A DNA stretch of 10,915 nucleotides from Alphaproteobacteria bacterium (GTDB lineage: Bacteria; Pseudomonadota; Alphaproteobacteria; Sphingomonadales; Sphingomonadaceae). The notes below the pieces were generated by a model that did no database searches, was not told the DNA's origin, and worked only from the letters and a program-made list of their open reading frames with translations. The stretch spans positions 1 through 10,915 of the forward strand of contig JAGWVG010000035.1 in assembly GCA_018970965.1 (NCBI GenBank), written 5' to 3'. The position numbers and the translations under genes were made by a program. Numbering within the stretch: position 1 is the first letter of the stretch; each line of letters opens with the position of its first letter. Of the stretch, positions 1 through 8,808 are shown in pieces.

Positions 1-5
1 CCTCC

Positions 6-1754
6 ATGCGTGTGCCTTTTGCCTCTTGTCCTCTCGTTCTGCTGGATGATGCCCGGCCCATGGGTGCTGATGCGCGGCTGTATCAAAACCCCATTGAGAT
101 CCTGACAACGACAGAGCCCGCCGCTGTGCCAGACCTGCTGGCCAAAATTGGCAAGGGCGGACATTGGGCTGGGTTTTTGAGCTATGAAGCTGGGCTTGCC
201 CTCGAACCGAAACTGGCGGCAACGGCCAAAGCTGACGGCCAACCCCTGCTGTGGTTTGCGCGTTTTGATGGGTTTGAGACGATCCAAAAGGATGTTTTGG
301 ACGATTGGTTGCCCAATCCTGCAGGCGCTTGGGCCGGGCCTCCACGGCCGCGTTGGACCCAGCAAGACTATGCCGTTGCCTTTGATCAGGTGCAGGCGTT
401 GATTAGGTCTGGCGATATTTATCAGGCCAATCTGACGCTTCGAGCAGATGTGCCTCTCATGGGCGATCCACTGGCGCTTTATGCGGGCCTGAGGCGCCGC
501 GCTGCAGCAGGCTATGGCGCAGTTATCTGGACGGGCGCAGATGTTATTCTTTCGCTCTCTCCAGAGCTGTTCTTTGCGCTGAAGGACGGAAAGATAACCG
601 CCAAGCCCATGAAAGGCACAGCCTTAAGAGGGCATGATGTCGCGTCCGATGTTGCCGCCAAACAGGCCTTGCGCGCGGACCCGAAACAGCGGGCTGAAAA
701 TTTGATGATTGTTGATCTGCTGCGCAACGATCTGTCGCGCGTGGCCCAACCAGGCTCGGTTCACGTCCCTGATTTGTTTAAGGTAGAAAGCTACCCCACT
801 GTCCACCAGATGATTTCCACCGTGACAGCGCATTGTCGCGCTGATGCGACCTTTGCGGATGTGGTCCGAGCCATCTTTCCGTGCGGCTCAATTACAGGGG
901 CGCCCAAAATCCGCGCGATGGAAGTGATTAATGCGATCGAAGGCGCGCCGCGTGGCATTTACACGGGCAGCATTGGCCGCGTGGATGCGAATGGCGATGC
1001 TGCCTTTAACGTCGCTATCCGCACGCTCCATCTGCCCAAGGGGGCAACGCAGGCCACATTGGGGCTGGGGGGCGGTATTGTTGCTGATAGTCGCGTGGCG
1101 GACGAATGGGCCGAATGTCAGGCCAAGGGGCGCTTTGTGGCAGATGATCGGCAATTTGATTTGATCGAAACCATGGCCTTTGATCCCCGAGAGGGCATTG
1201 CCCGGTTGGATCTGCATCTGGCCCGTCTGCGGGCAAGTGCCGAGGCTTTTGGCTTTGCCTATGATCGACACGCCGTCCGCAATGAATTGCAGGCAGCGAC
1301 CTTCCGTCTGCACAGCGCCAAGCGGCTGAGACTTTTGCTCTCGCCCCGGGGAGGCGTTGCGATTGAGGTGGCAGATATGCCGCCTGCACGCACCGGCCCA
1401 GTGGATGTGGCGCTGATGCCTTTGCCTGTTGCCAGCCGGGACTTTCGCCTGCGGCACAAGACAACCGACCGCGCCTTTTATGATCACGCGCGTCAGGCCA
1501 GCGGGCAGTTTGAAGTGCTGTTTTATGATGATGAGGGCTGCCTGACCGAAGGCAGTTTTACCAACATATTTGTCGCGCGCGCGGGGCGCTTGCTGACGCC
1601 GCCTCTGGCCCGCGGATTATTGCCCGGTATTTTGAGGGCTGAGCTGATCGCCCAGGGCCGCGCGGTTGAGGCCGATTTGCGTGCCGAAGATTTGGCGGGT
1701 GGCTTTTTCCTCGGCAACAGTTTGCGCGGATTGATGCCGGCACGCTGCGCTTGA
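6..1754 (+). CDS. pabB: PabB-PabC fusion: aminodeoxychorismate synthase component I / aminodeoxychorismate lyase
   Basis: This cytoplasmic enzyme of the p-aminobenzoate branch of folate synthesis joins two steps: amination of chorismate to 4-amino-4-deoxychorismate, then pyruvate elimination to give pABA. Residues 1 to about 385 are a chorismate-binding PabB domain, with SPELFF at 185-190, PMKGT at 201-205 (K203 is the PabB-type lysine; TrpE has alanine there), the DLLRNDLSRV block at 237-246, and CGSITGAPK at 293-301. Residues from about 386 to 582 are a fold-type IV PLP lyase like PabC, with HKTTDR at 484-489 (K485 the likely PLP lysine), TEGSFTNIFV at 514-523 and a terminal NSLRGL at 571-576. 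No glutaminase (PabA) domain is present, so a separate one is expected elsewhere. Only five bases precede the ATG, so neither ribosome binding site nor promoter can be judged; the reading frame is open to the window edge and the true start could lie upstream. Confidence 0.93.
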   Translation: MRVPFASCPLVLLDDARPMGADARLYQNPIEILTTTEPAAVPDLLAKIGKGGHWAGFLSYEAGLALEPKLAATAKADGQPLLWFARFDGFETIQKDVLDDWLPNPAGAWAGPPRPRWTQQDYAVAFDQVQALIRSGDIYQANLTLRADVPLMGDPLALYAGLRRRAAAGYGAVIWTGADVILSLSPELFFALKDGKITAKPMKGTALRGHDVASDVAAKQALRADPKQRAENLMIVDLLRNDLSRVAQPGSVHVPDLFKVESYPTVHQMISTVTAHCRADATFADVVRAIFPCGSITGAPKIRAMEVINAIEGAPRGIYTGSIGRVDANGDAAFNVAIRTLHLPKGATQATLGLGGGIVADSRVADEWAECQAKGRFVADDRQFDLIETMAFDPREGIARLDLHLARLRASAEAFGFAYDRHAVRNELQAATFRLHSAKRLRLLLSPRGGVAIEVADMPPARTGPVDVALMPLPVASRDFRLRHKTTDRAFYDHARQASGQFEVLFYDDEGCLTEGSFTNIFVARAGRLLTPPLARGLLPGILRAELIAQGRAVEADLRAEDLAGGFFLGNSLRGLMPARCA

Positions 1755-1791
1755 GTGCTGCGCTCCAGACCCAAAATGTCGCGCCGCCCAG

Positions 1792-3067
<1,276 letters not shown>

Positions 3068-3139
3068 CTGTTGCATTTGCACAACAGCCACGCCTTACCG
3101 TTGGGCGAGGGGAAATTTTTTTGTTGTGCAATGCAACAA
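3068..3139. repeat. Inverted pair of near-identical palindromic sites
   Basis: Immediately after the aminotransferase stop codon, CTGTTG...CAACAG (3068-3087) forms one imperfect palindrome and TTGTTG...CAACAA (3121-3139) a second. Read on opposite strands they match as GTTGCATTTGCACAAC and GTTGCATTGCACAAC, differing by a single extra T. Together they can pair as a 17-bp stem with one bulged base (3069-3086 with 3122-3138) around a 35-nt loop that includes a seven-T run (3116-3122). The site centres are 52.5 bp apart, about five turns of B-DNA. This could be a paired operator for the porin downstream, an RNA stem at the 3' end of the aminotransferase transcript, or a REP-like dispersed repeat. 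It is not a standard intrinsic terminator, because the T-run falls in the loop rather than after the stem. Confidence 0.6.
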
Positions 3140-3154
3140 GACTCGTCAGTCTTG
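3137..3154. other. Perfect 7-bp stem with 4-nt loop in the porin upstream region
   Basis: CAAGACT (3137-3143) and AGTCTTG (3148-3154) are exact reverse complements around a CGTC loop. The hairpin shares three bases with the second palindrome of the neighbouring inverted pair, so the two structures compete if both form in RNA. No T-run follows, so it does not look like a terminator. No convincing -35/-10 pair was found between 3068 and 3250, so whether this lies in a leader transcript of the porin is unknown. Confidence 0.4.
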
Positions 3155-3250
3155 GTCTATCGAGTGGACCACCGCCCCGCGGCATAGCCGTTAGAGAGGC
3201 ACGGCCACCGATGCAGGCGGAACCCGAAACGAACAGTAAAGGGTTTATCC

Positions 3251-4006
3251 ATGCGCAAGATTCTCCGTCCCGTTCTGGGCCTTGCTTTCCTCGCTTCTGC
3301 GGCACCTGCATTTGCCGAAGACACGAAACCATTCACCGTCAACGGCACGACAACGCTGACCAGCGACTATCGCTTCCGCGGCATTTCGCAGACCAACAAG
3401 GGCATCGCGCTGCAAGGCAGCATGACTGTTACGCACAGCTCGGGCGCTTATGCCAGCATTTGGGGCTCGTCGATTGACGACTATGTCGCCAATGGTGGCG
3501 ATGAAGAGCTGGATCTGATTGCAGGCTATAAAACGACGGTGGGCGGCACCACCTTCGATATGGGCGGGCTCTATTATTACTATCCGGGCTCATCCACGGG
3601 CGGGAAGAAATATTATTCTGACTTTCTCGAGCTTTACGGCAGCGTCGCGCAAACCTTTGGTCCCGCAACGGCCAAGCTCACAGCCAATTATGCGCCGAAG
3701 CAAAAGGCGCTGACGCTCGACAAGGCCAAGCTGGATAATCTTTACGTCAATGTTGCGCTGTCATCGCCCATTCCCAATACGCCGTTCAGCCTCAGCGCCG
3801 CAGTTGGCCACACCTTCACCAAGAGCTTCCTCTCGGGCGGGCAACGCTATACCGATTGGTCTTTGGGCGCGAGCTACACCACAGGCCCGGTTACCTTTGG
3901 CTTGAGCTATGTTGATACCAGCTATGCCAAGAACGTGCTGCTTGGCCGCGATGGCCGTGACATTGCCAAGGCAGGCTTGGTTGGCTCGGTTGGCGTTGCC
4001 TTCTAA
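3251..4006 (+). CDS. TorF-family (TIGR02001-like) outer-membrane porin
   Basis: This 251-residue protein starts with a classic Sec signal peptide: basic MRKILR, a hydrophobic core, and an AFA-E cleavage site after residue 22. The mature part opens with the family-typical TLTSDYRFRGISQTNKG segment, has alternating polar/hydrophobic strands rich in Gly, Tyr and Ser, and ends in VGVAF, whose terminal Phe is the usual outer-membrane beta-barrel assembly signal. The family is annotated as a putative porin; its substrate is not established. In some sphingomonads I recall relatives next to glnK-amtB, hinting at nitrogen control, but those genes are not here. AAAGGG at 3238-3243 sits 7 nt before the ATG and supports this start. 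The gene ends in a strong hairpin terminator and faces the minus-strand operon. Confidence 0.85.
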   Translation: MRKILRPVLGLAFLASAAPAFAEDTKPFTVNGTTTLTSDYRFRGISQTNKGIALQGSMTVTHSSGAYASIWGSSIDDYVANGGDEELDLIAGYKTTVGGTTFDMGGLYYYYPGSSTGGKKYYSDFLELYGSVAQTFGPATAKLTANYAPKQKALTLDKAKLDNLYVNVALSSPIPNTPFSLSAAVGHTFTKSFLSGGQRYTDWSLGASYTTGPVTFGLSYVDTSYAKNVLLGRDGRDIAKAGLVGSVGVAF

Positions 4007-4023
4007 GCCAATCTAACAGCTAC

Positions 4024-4062
4024 AAAAAAGGCGAGCCCGGTTGCCCGGTGCTCGCCTTTTTT
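4024..4062. terminator. Bidirectional Rho-independent terminator
   Basis: An A6 run (4024-4029), the stem GGCGAGC-CCGG (4030-4040), a TTGC loop, the partner CCGG-T-GCTCGCC (4045-4056, one bulged T) and a T6 run (4057-4062) form a textbook terminator readable on either strand. It ends the porin transcript 18 bp past its stop and the minus-strand operon 19 bp past the DUF3035 stop. A smaller GCGCA/TGCGC hairpin at 4065-4077 lies between it and the operon's last stop codon. Confidence 0.93.
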
Positions 4063-4080
4063 ATGCGCAAAGTGCGCGGC

Positions 4081-4488
4081 TTATTTTGGCGTTGCGGTTC
4101 GAGCGGTTTGCCCATCGCCTTCTGGCGCGGCGAGAATGTCGCGCGTGGTTGCCCCTTTATCGACCACATCGGTCTTGGGGTCGCCCGCGTTAGAGCGAAT
4201 ACCGGGCTGAGCGCGGTTGCCGCCTGCCGCACTAATGGCTGTGCTTTCCGCATTGCTGCGGGGTGCTGGGCCGCCAAACATGGCTTGCAGCGCCTGAGTG
4301 GAGCTATCGGCTGCCTGAGCCTGTGGGCTGCCCGCCGCGGGCGGCACCAAGGCAAAATCGGGGGGCACAACCAGAGGCGCAAGCCGCGTCACTTTAAATT
4401 CATCGGGTGCATTGCGGTGGCGCAATCCCCCACCGGCACAGCCCGACACCAGGGCCGCCACGGCCGCAACACCCAAAAGCTTACGCAT
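4081..4488 (-). CDS. DUF3035-type small lipoprotein
   Basis: The 135-residue product begins MRKLLGVAAVAALVSGC, a lipoprotein signal peptide with lipobox V14-S-G-C17; after cleavage Cys17 would be acylated and anchor the protein to a membrane facing the periplasm. The mature N-terminus carries the NAPDEFKVTRLAPLVVPPDF segment that I associate with DUF3035, followed by a low-complexity Ala/Pro/Gln/Ser-rich tail with no recognisable catalytic motif. Function is unknown. An in-frame ATG further upstream (4533) would place a basic, non-signal stretch before the signal peptide, so the start at 4488 is preferred; a GGAG at 4496-4499, 7 nt upstream, agrees. The start overlaps the end of lspA by 8 bp, so translation is probably coupled. 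It is the last gene of the operon. Confidence 0.82.
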   Translation of the reverse strand: MRKLLGVAAVAALVSGCAGGGLRHRNAPDEFKVTRLAPLVVPPDFALVPPAAGSPQAQAADSSTQALQAMFGGPAPRSNAESTAISAAGGNRAQPGIRSNAGDPKTDVVDKGATTRDILAAPEGDGQTARTATPK

Positions 4489-4987
4489 CTTCCGTCTCCG
4501 TCTTTGCGGCTTCATCCCGCGCGAACAGCGCATGGACCAGCAGCATCACTACCCCGATGGTAATCGCCGCATCAGCAAGATTGAAGACCAAAAACGGCCT
4601 GAACCCACCAATGTGAACATCTATAAAGTCAACCACATGGCCAAAGCGCACGCGGTCTGTGATATTGCCCAGCGCGCCGCCCAGCACAAGGCCCAGCGCG
4701 GCGCTGTCCCCGCGGCTACGCTCACGCCGAATCCAATTGGCGACAAACACCGCAATTGCACCCGTCGCCACCACCAACAGCCAGCGCTCCACATCGCGGC
4801 CTGCCTGCAACATGCCCAGCGCGATGCCGTAATTTTCAACCCAGGTCAGGTTAAGGATGGGCAGCAAATATATCTGGCCCAGTTGCTTCAGCGCCACGGG
4901 GCCGATGATGATGGCCTTGGTCAGCTGGTCTGCCAGAAACAGCAGCACAGCCAAGCCATAGCCCAGGCGGCGTGGCGTTTCAGCCAT
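4481..4987 (-). CDS. lspA: Lipoprotein signal peptidase (signal peptidase II)
   Basis: This inner-membrane aspartyl protease cleaves the signal peptide of diacylglyceryl-modified prolipoproteins. The 168-residue product has about four hydrophobic segments (roughly 8-28, 68-85, 95-108 and 131-155). The catalytic pair is visible as D120 (in VVDFID) and D139 (in FNLAD), 19 residues apart as in characterised LspA proteins; the supporting GNITDR block (107-112) and N52 are present. The N52 motif reads NYGIALG, with Leu where Phe is common. The reading frame is open to 5062, but that extension lies inside ileS and lacks family similarity; the ATG at 4987 gives the normal length. It overlaps the ileS stop by 8 bp (ATGGCTGA) and overlaps the next lipoprotein gene by 8 bp. 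The ileS-lspA order is widespread in Proteobacteria. Confidence 0.95.
   Translation of the reverse strand: MAETPRRLGYGLAVLLFLADQLTKAIIIGPVALKQLGQIYLLPILNLTWVENYGIALGMLQAGRDVERWLLVVATGAIAVFVANWIRRERSRGDSAALGLVLGGALGNITDRVRFGHVVDFIDVHIGGFRPFLVFNLADAAITIGVVMLLVHALFARDEAAKTETEDA
4496..4499 (-). promoter_or_regulatory. Shine-Dalgarno deciding the start of the DUF3035 lipoprotein
   Basis: On the minus strand GGAG lies 7 nt before the ATG at 4488, inside the 3' end of lspA. It supports the start that gives an intact lipoprotein signal peptide over the longer in-frame option at 4533. Confidence 0.6.
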
Positions 4988-7778
4988 TGACCACCGCATC
5001 ACAACGCCCGCACAAATCGCCATCTGCCGCCACTTCGGGCAGATGCCGCCAGCAGCGGCCACATTTCTGATCGTTGGTGCGCGTTGCTGTCACGCCATCC
5101 TTCTGCCCAGTTTCAACTGAGCCCACAATGAACAGCTCGGCCAAGGCATCCGCATCAAAGCCCGGAGGGGCATCGCCAATCTGCACCTTGGCTTCAAGGC
5201 TCGAGCCAATCACCTTTTCGCGGCGCATGGGTTCAATGGTTTCCGTCACGCTGGCGCGCAGCGCGCGGACCGCATCAAAGCGTTCAGCAATCGCAGCGTC
5301 TTCCCAATCCTTGGGCAGATCATGCAGCTCTTCCAAATGCACGCTGTCCTTATTGGGGAAGCGCGTTGTCCAGACTTCTTCGGCCGTGAAGACGATCACC
5401 GGGGCTGCATAACGCACCAAAGCTTGGAACAAGATGTCGAGCACAGTGCGATAGGCGCGACGCTTCACGCTGTCGGGCGCGTCGCAATAGAGGCAGTCTT
5501 TGCGAATATCGAAGAAGAAGGCCGACAGGTCTTCATTGCAGAACTCAGTCAGCGCACGGACATAGCTATTGAAATCAAAATCCGCGATAGATTGGCGCAG
5601 CACGCCATCCAACTGCCACAGACGATGGAGGATGTAGCGCTCTAACTCGGGCATATCGGCGGTCGGCAGGCCCTCAACCGCATAGTCAAAGCCATCGAGC
5701 GCCCCCAGCAAATAGCGGAAGGTGTTGCGCAGCTTGCGATATTGGTCGGCCACGCCTTTCAAGATTTCATCGCCAATGCGGTGGTCTTCGGTGAAGTCCA
5801 CCGAGAGCGCCCAAAGCCGGATGATGTCCGCGCCATAGCTTTCCATGACCTTTAAGGGGTCAATCGTGTTGCCCAAGGATTTGGACATTTTCATGCCCTT
5901 TGAATCCATCGTAAAGCCGTGGGTCAGAACGGCTTTATAAGGGGCATGGCCGCGCGTGCCGCACGCTTCCAGCAGCGAAGATTGGAACCAGCCGCGATGC
6001 TGGTCGCTGCCTTCGAGATAGAGATCTGCATGCGGGCCGGAATAGCCTTCTGGGCGGAGCAGATCCGGCCAGCGGCCAGATTCCAACACAAAGGCGTGGG
6101 TTGAGCCGCTGTCAAACCACACATCAAGAATATCAGTGACGCGCTCAAAATCTTCGAGACGATAGTCTGGCCCCAAATAGTCTTGCGCCCGCGCATCTGA
6201 CCAAGCATCGACACCACTTTGCGCAATGCCCGCAACAATCCGCGCATTGACGGCAGGGTCATTCAAATATTGGCCGGTCTTGCGATCCACAAACAGCGTG
6301 ATCGGCACACCCCAGGCGCGCTGGCGGGAGAGCACCCAATCAGGCCGCCCTTCGACCATCGATCCAATCCGGTTGCGGCCCTTTTCGGGCACAAAGCGCG
6401 TTTCAGAAATGGCTTTGAGCGCCTTGCCGCGCAAGCCATCGGCCCCCAGATCATCGCGCATCGGCACAAACCATTGCGGCGTGCAGCGGAAGATGACCTT
6501 GGCCTTTGACCGCCAGCTATGCGGATAGCTGTGCTTATAATCAGCAGAGGCCGCGACCAGCGCCCCGGCTTCGGCCAGCGCGGCGCAGATGGGGCCATCT
6601 GGCGCATTGAACTTGGGGTTGATGACGCTGCCTTCGCCGCCCAGCCACGCCCAATCGGCTTTGTAGCGGCCATCGCCTTCCACCGCGAAAACGGGGTCTA
6701 GGCCATTGGCTTTGCAGAGATCAAAATCATCCTCGCCATGGTCAGGGGCCATATGGACAAGGCCCGTGCCGCTATCGGTCGTCACAAAATCACCTGCCAG
6801 TAGCGGGCGGGGGCGGGCAAAGAAATCGCCCTTAGTGTGCATCGGGTGGCGGGCAATAGCGCCAGCCAAATCGCTGCCCTTCACTGCGCGCAGTGCTGTT
6901 ACGTCGACACCCGCCCGCGCCGCGAATGCCGCGCTCAGTTCGGCTGCGATAATGACCTTGCGGTCACCAGCTTGCGCCAGAACATAGGCCACATCTGGCC
7001 CGTAAGCGATCGCCTGGTTGACCGGGATCGTCCACGGCGTCGTCGTCCAGATGACGGCATAAGCACCGACCAAATCGGGCGCGTTGGGGGCCTCAACAAT
7101 CTCAAACGCCACATCAATCTGCGTTGAGACAATATCTTCATATTCAACTTCGGCCTCAGCCAGTGCCGTCTTTTCGACCGGGCTCCACATCACGGGCTTG
7201 GCACCACGATAGAGCTGGCCGCTTTCGGCAAATTTCAAAAGCTCGCGCACAATTGTGGCTTCGGCTTGAAAATCCATGGTGAGGTAGGGATTGTCCCAAT
7301 CGCCATTAATGCCGAGGCGCTTCAACTGTTCGCGCTGGCGATCGACCCAGTTCTTTGCATAAGCGCGGCACTCGGCGCGGAATTCCTCAACCGGCACCTC
7401 ATCCTTGTTACGCTTTTTCTTGCGATATTCTTCTTCCACCTTCCATTCGATGGGCAGGCCGTGGCAATCCCAGCCGGGCACATAAGGCGCATCTTTGCCC
7501 AACAGGCTTTGCGTGCGGACGACCATGTCTTTGAGGATATGGTTGAGCGCATGGCCGATGTGCATATCGCCATTCGCATAAGGCGGGCCATCATGCAGGA
7601 TGAACTTCTCGCGGCCCTTGCGCGCATCGCGCAGGCGACGATACAGATCAGCCTCTTGCCAGCGCGCCAAAATGCCTGGTTCCTTCTGCGGTAGGCCGGC
7701 CTTCATCGGAAAGTCGGTCTTGGGCAGGAAAACAGTGTCGCGATAGTCGCGGGCGTCAGGCGTTGTGGCGTCAGTCAT
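4980..7778 (-). CDS. ileS: Isoleucyl-tRNA synthetase
   Basis: This 932-residue cytoplasmic class Ia synthetase attaches isoleucine to tRNA-Ile. The catalytic Rossmann fold carries HIGH at 73-76 within PPYANGDMHIGH and KMSKS at 630-634. The CP1 editing domain, which hydrolyses mischarged Val-tRNA-Ile, shows TTTPWTIP at 245-252 and GTGLVHMAPDHGEDDF at 337-352. The C-terminal zinc-binding module has two CxxC pairs, C906/C909 and C923/C926, close to the end. Length and four-cysteine tail match the eubacterial type carried by E. coli. No T-box leader is seen in the 66-bp gap after ribF; an AAGG at 7789-7792 lies 10 nt before the ATG. The gene probably depends on the upstream operon promoter, though an internal one cannot be excluded. 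Confidence 0.98.
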   Translation of the reverse strand: MTDATTPDARDYRDTVFLPKTDFPMKAGLPQKEPGILARWQEADLYRRLRDARKGREKFILHDGPPYANGDMHIGHALNHILKDMVVRTQSLLGKDAPYVPGWDCHGLPIEWKVEEEYRKKKRNKDEVPVEEFRAECRAYAKNWVDRQREQLKRLGINGDWDNPYLTMDFQAEATIVRELLKFAESGQLYRGAKPVMWSPVEKTALAEAEVEYEDIVSTQIDVAFEIVEAPNAPDLVGAYAVIWTTTPWTIPVNQAIAYGPDVAYVLAQAGDRKVIIAAELSAAFAARAGVDVTALRAVKGSDLAGAIARHPMHTKGDFFARPRPLLAGDFVTTDSGTGLVHMAPDHGEDDFDLCKANGLDPVFAVEGDGRYKADWAWLGGEGSVINPKFNAPDGPICAALAEAGALVAASADYKHSYPHSWRSKAKVIFRCTPQWFVPMRDDLGADGLRGKALKAISETRFVPEKGRNRIGSMVEGRPDWVLSRQRAWGVPITLFVDRKTGQYLNDPAVNARIVAGIAQSGVDAWSDARAQDYLGPDYRLEDFERVTDILDVWFDSGSTHAFVLESGRWPDLLRPEGYSGPHADLYLEGSDQHRGWFQSSLLEACGTRGHAPYKAVLTHGFTMDSKGMKMSKSLGNTIDPLKVMESYGADIIRLWALSVDFTEDHRIGDEILKGVADQYRKLRNTFRYLLGALDGFDYAVEGLPTADMPELERYILHRLWQLDGVLRQSIADFDFNSYVRALTEFCNEDLSAFFFDIRKDCLYCDAPDSVKRRAYRTVLDILFQALVRYAAPVIVFTAEEVWTTRFPNKDSVHLEELHDLPKDWEDAAIAERFDAVRALRASVTETIEPMRREKVIGSSLEAKVQIGDAPPGFDADALAELFIVGSVETGQKDGVTATRTNDQKCGRCWRHLPEVAADGDLCGRCDAVVNG

Positions 7779-7844
7779 AGCCGGTGCGCCTTACGGGATG
7801 CGCGCGGGCAAATAAAGCCTTTGGGCGGATTTCCTTGTCGATGC

Positions 7845-8786
7845 TTAGGCGCTCAGTCGCGCACGCGCCTCATCACAATCGCGCGCCATTTGCGCCATCA
7901 GTGCGTCGAGCGTCTCGAATTTCGCTTCTGCACGAAGGAAGGAAACAAATTCGACAGCAATGTCTTGGCCATAAAGATCGCCGGAAAAGTCAAAGAAATG
8001 CGGCTCTAAAAGCTCTTTTGGCGGATCAAATGTCGGGCGAATGCCCAAATTGGCCGCCCCCTTCAACACCCGGCCATCGGCCAGACGCCCGCGCACTGCA
8101 TAAATGCCATAACGCGGCCGCATATATCCCCCCATATCTACATTGGCGGTGGGGAAGCCCAGCTTGCGACCATTTTTATCGCCATGAATAACCGGGCCTT
8201 GCACGGCAAAGGGGCGGGTCAGCAGGCGGGTCGCGGTTTCGCAATCGCCCGCTTGCAGCGCCGCGCGAATCCGGCTGGAAGAAATGGGGCCCTCGGCATC
8301 GCACACGGGGCCAATGGCCGTGCTGGTGATGCCTGCTGCCGTACCCAAGGCTTTTAGGCTTTCAATATTGCCGCCCCGACCTTTGCCAAAGGTGAAGTCT
8401 TCCCCCGTAACGACGCCCGTCGCGCCCACATGGCCGCCCAGCCAATCGCTGACAAATTCTTCGGCGGTCACATTGGCCAGCCGATCGCCAAAGGAAAAGA
8501 CGACCATCGCATCGGCACCTGCCTCTGCCAGATAGGCTTGACGTTGATCGAGCGTGGTAAGGCGAAAGGGGGCCGCATCGGGTTTGAAATGGCGCACCGG
8601 ATGTGGATCAAAGGTGGCGACCAATGCCGGCACGCCGCGCGCGCGGGCCTCGGCCACAGCGGCACCAATGACGGCTTGGTGCCCTGCATGAACGCCATCA
8701 AAATTGCCCAGCGCCACCACGCCACCGCGATAGGCGGCGGCGATGGGGCTGTTGCCATCAAGGCGGACAATGGGGGCGTTGCTCAT
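7845..8786 (-). CDS. ribF: Bifunctional riboflavin kinase / FAD synthetase
   Basis: The cytoplasmic 313-residue enzyme phosphorylates riboflavin to FMN and adenylylates FMN to FAD. The N-terminal FAD synthetase domain (about 20-180) has the nucleotidyltransferase GNFDGVHAGH at 27-36 and ISSSRIR at 168-174. The C-terminal flavokinase domain (about 185-313) has GRKLGFPTAN at 206-215, NLGIRPTF at 246-253, and E261 in LEPHFFDF, the likely catalytic glutamate. Length is normal for bacterial RibF. It starts 22 bp after the dipeptidase stop with no clear Shine-Dalgarno sequence, and precedes ileS by 66 bp, the ribF-ileS-lspA order common in Proteobacteria. No FMN riboswitch fits in the short upstream gap. 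Confidence 0.96.
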   Translation of the reverse strand: MSNAPIVRLDGNSPIAAAYRGGVVALGNFDGVHAGHQAVIGAAVAEARARGVPALVATFDPHPVRHFKPDAAPFRLTTLDQRQAYLAEAGADAMVVFSFGDRLANVTAEEFVSDWLGGHVGATGVVTGEDFTFGKGRGGNIESLKALGTAAGITSTAIGPVCDAEGPISSSRIRAALQAGDCETATRLLTRPFAVQGPVIHGDKNGRKLGFPTANVDMGGYMRPRYGIYAVRGRLADGRVLKGAANLGIRPTFDPPKELLEPHFFDFSGDLYGQDIAVEFVSFLRAEAKFETLDALMAQMARDCDEARARLSA

Positions 8787-8808
8787 GACGGCGGGCTATA
8801 TGAAGCGC

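Noticed and set aside
888..1487. Minus-strand frame of 199 codons inside pabBC
   Set aside because: The opposite strand encodes conserved PabB and PabC motifs throughout; the antisense translation has no recognisable domain.
3091..3122. Possible intrinsic terminator for the aminotransferase (CGCC/GGCG stem with a downstream T-run)
   Set aside because: The stem is only 4 bp with a 9-nt loop, and 8 nt separate it from the T7 run; too weak to call.
3195..3215. Possible sigma-54 promoter (GGCACG followed by TGCA) before the porin
   Set aside because: The GG and GC elements are 13 bp apart rather than the required 10, so it does not fit the -24/-12 consensus.
3121..3477. Plus-strand frame of 118 codons starting with TTG across the porin upstream gap and signal peptide region
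   Set aside because: It overlaps the porin in another frame, starts inside the inverted repeat, has no ribosome binding site, and its translation resembles no protein family.
4048..4990. Long plus-strand frames opposite the DUF3035 gene and lspA
   Set aside because: They are antisense shadows of high-GC genes; the minus-strand products have clear lipobox and LspA catalytic motifs.
7266..7694. Plus-strand frame of 142 codons opposite the ileS 5' region
   Set aside because: It is antisense to the HIGH-motif region of ileS and has no ribosome binding site or family resemblance.
7779..7844. Possible T-box or other leader between ribF and ileS
   Set aside because: The gap is 66 bp, far too short for a T-box, and contains no convincing stem or terminator.
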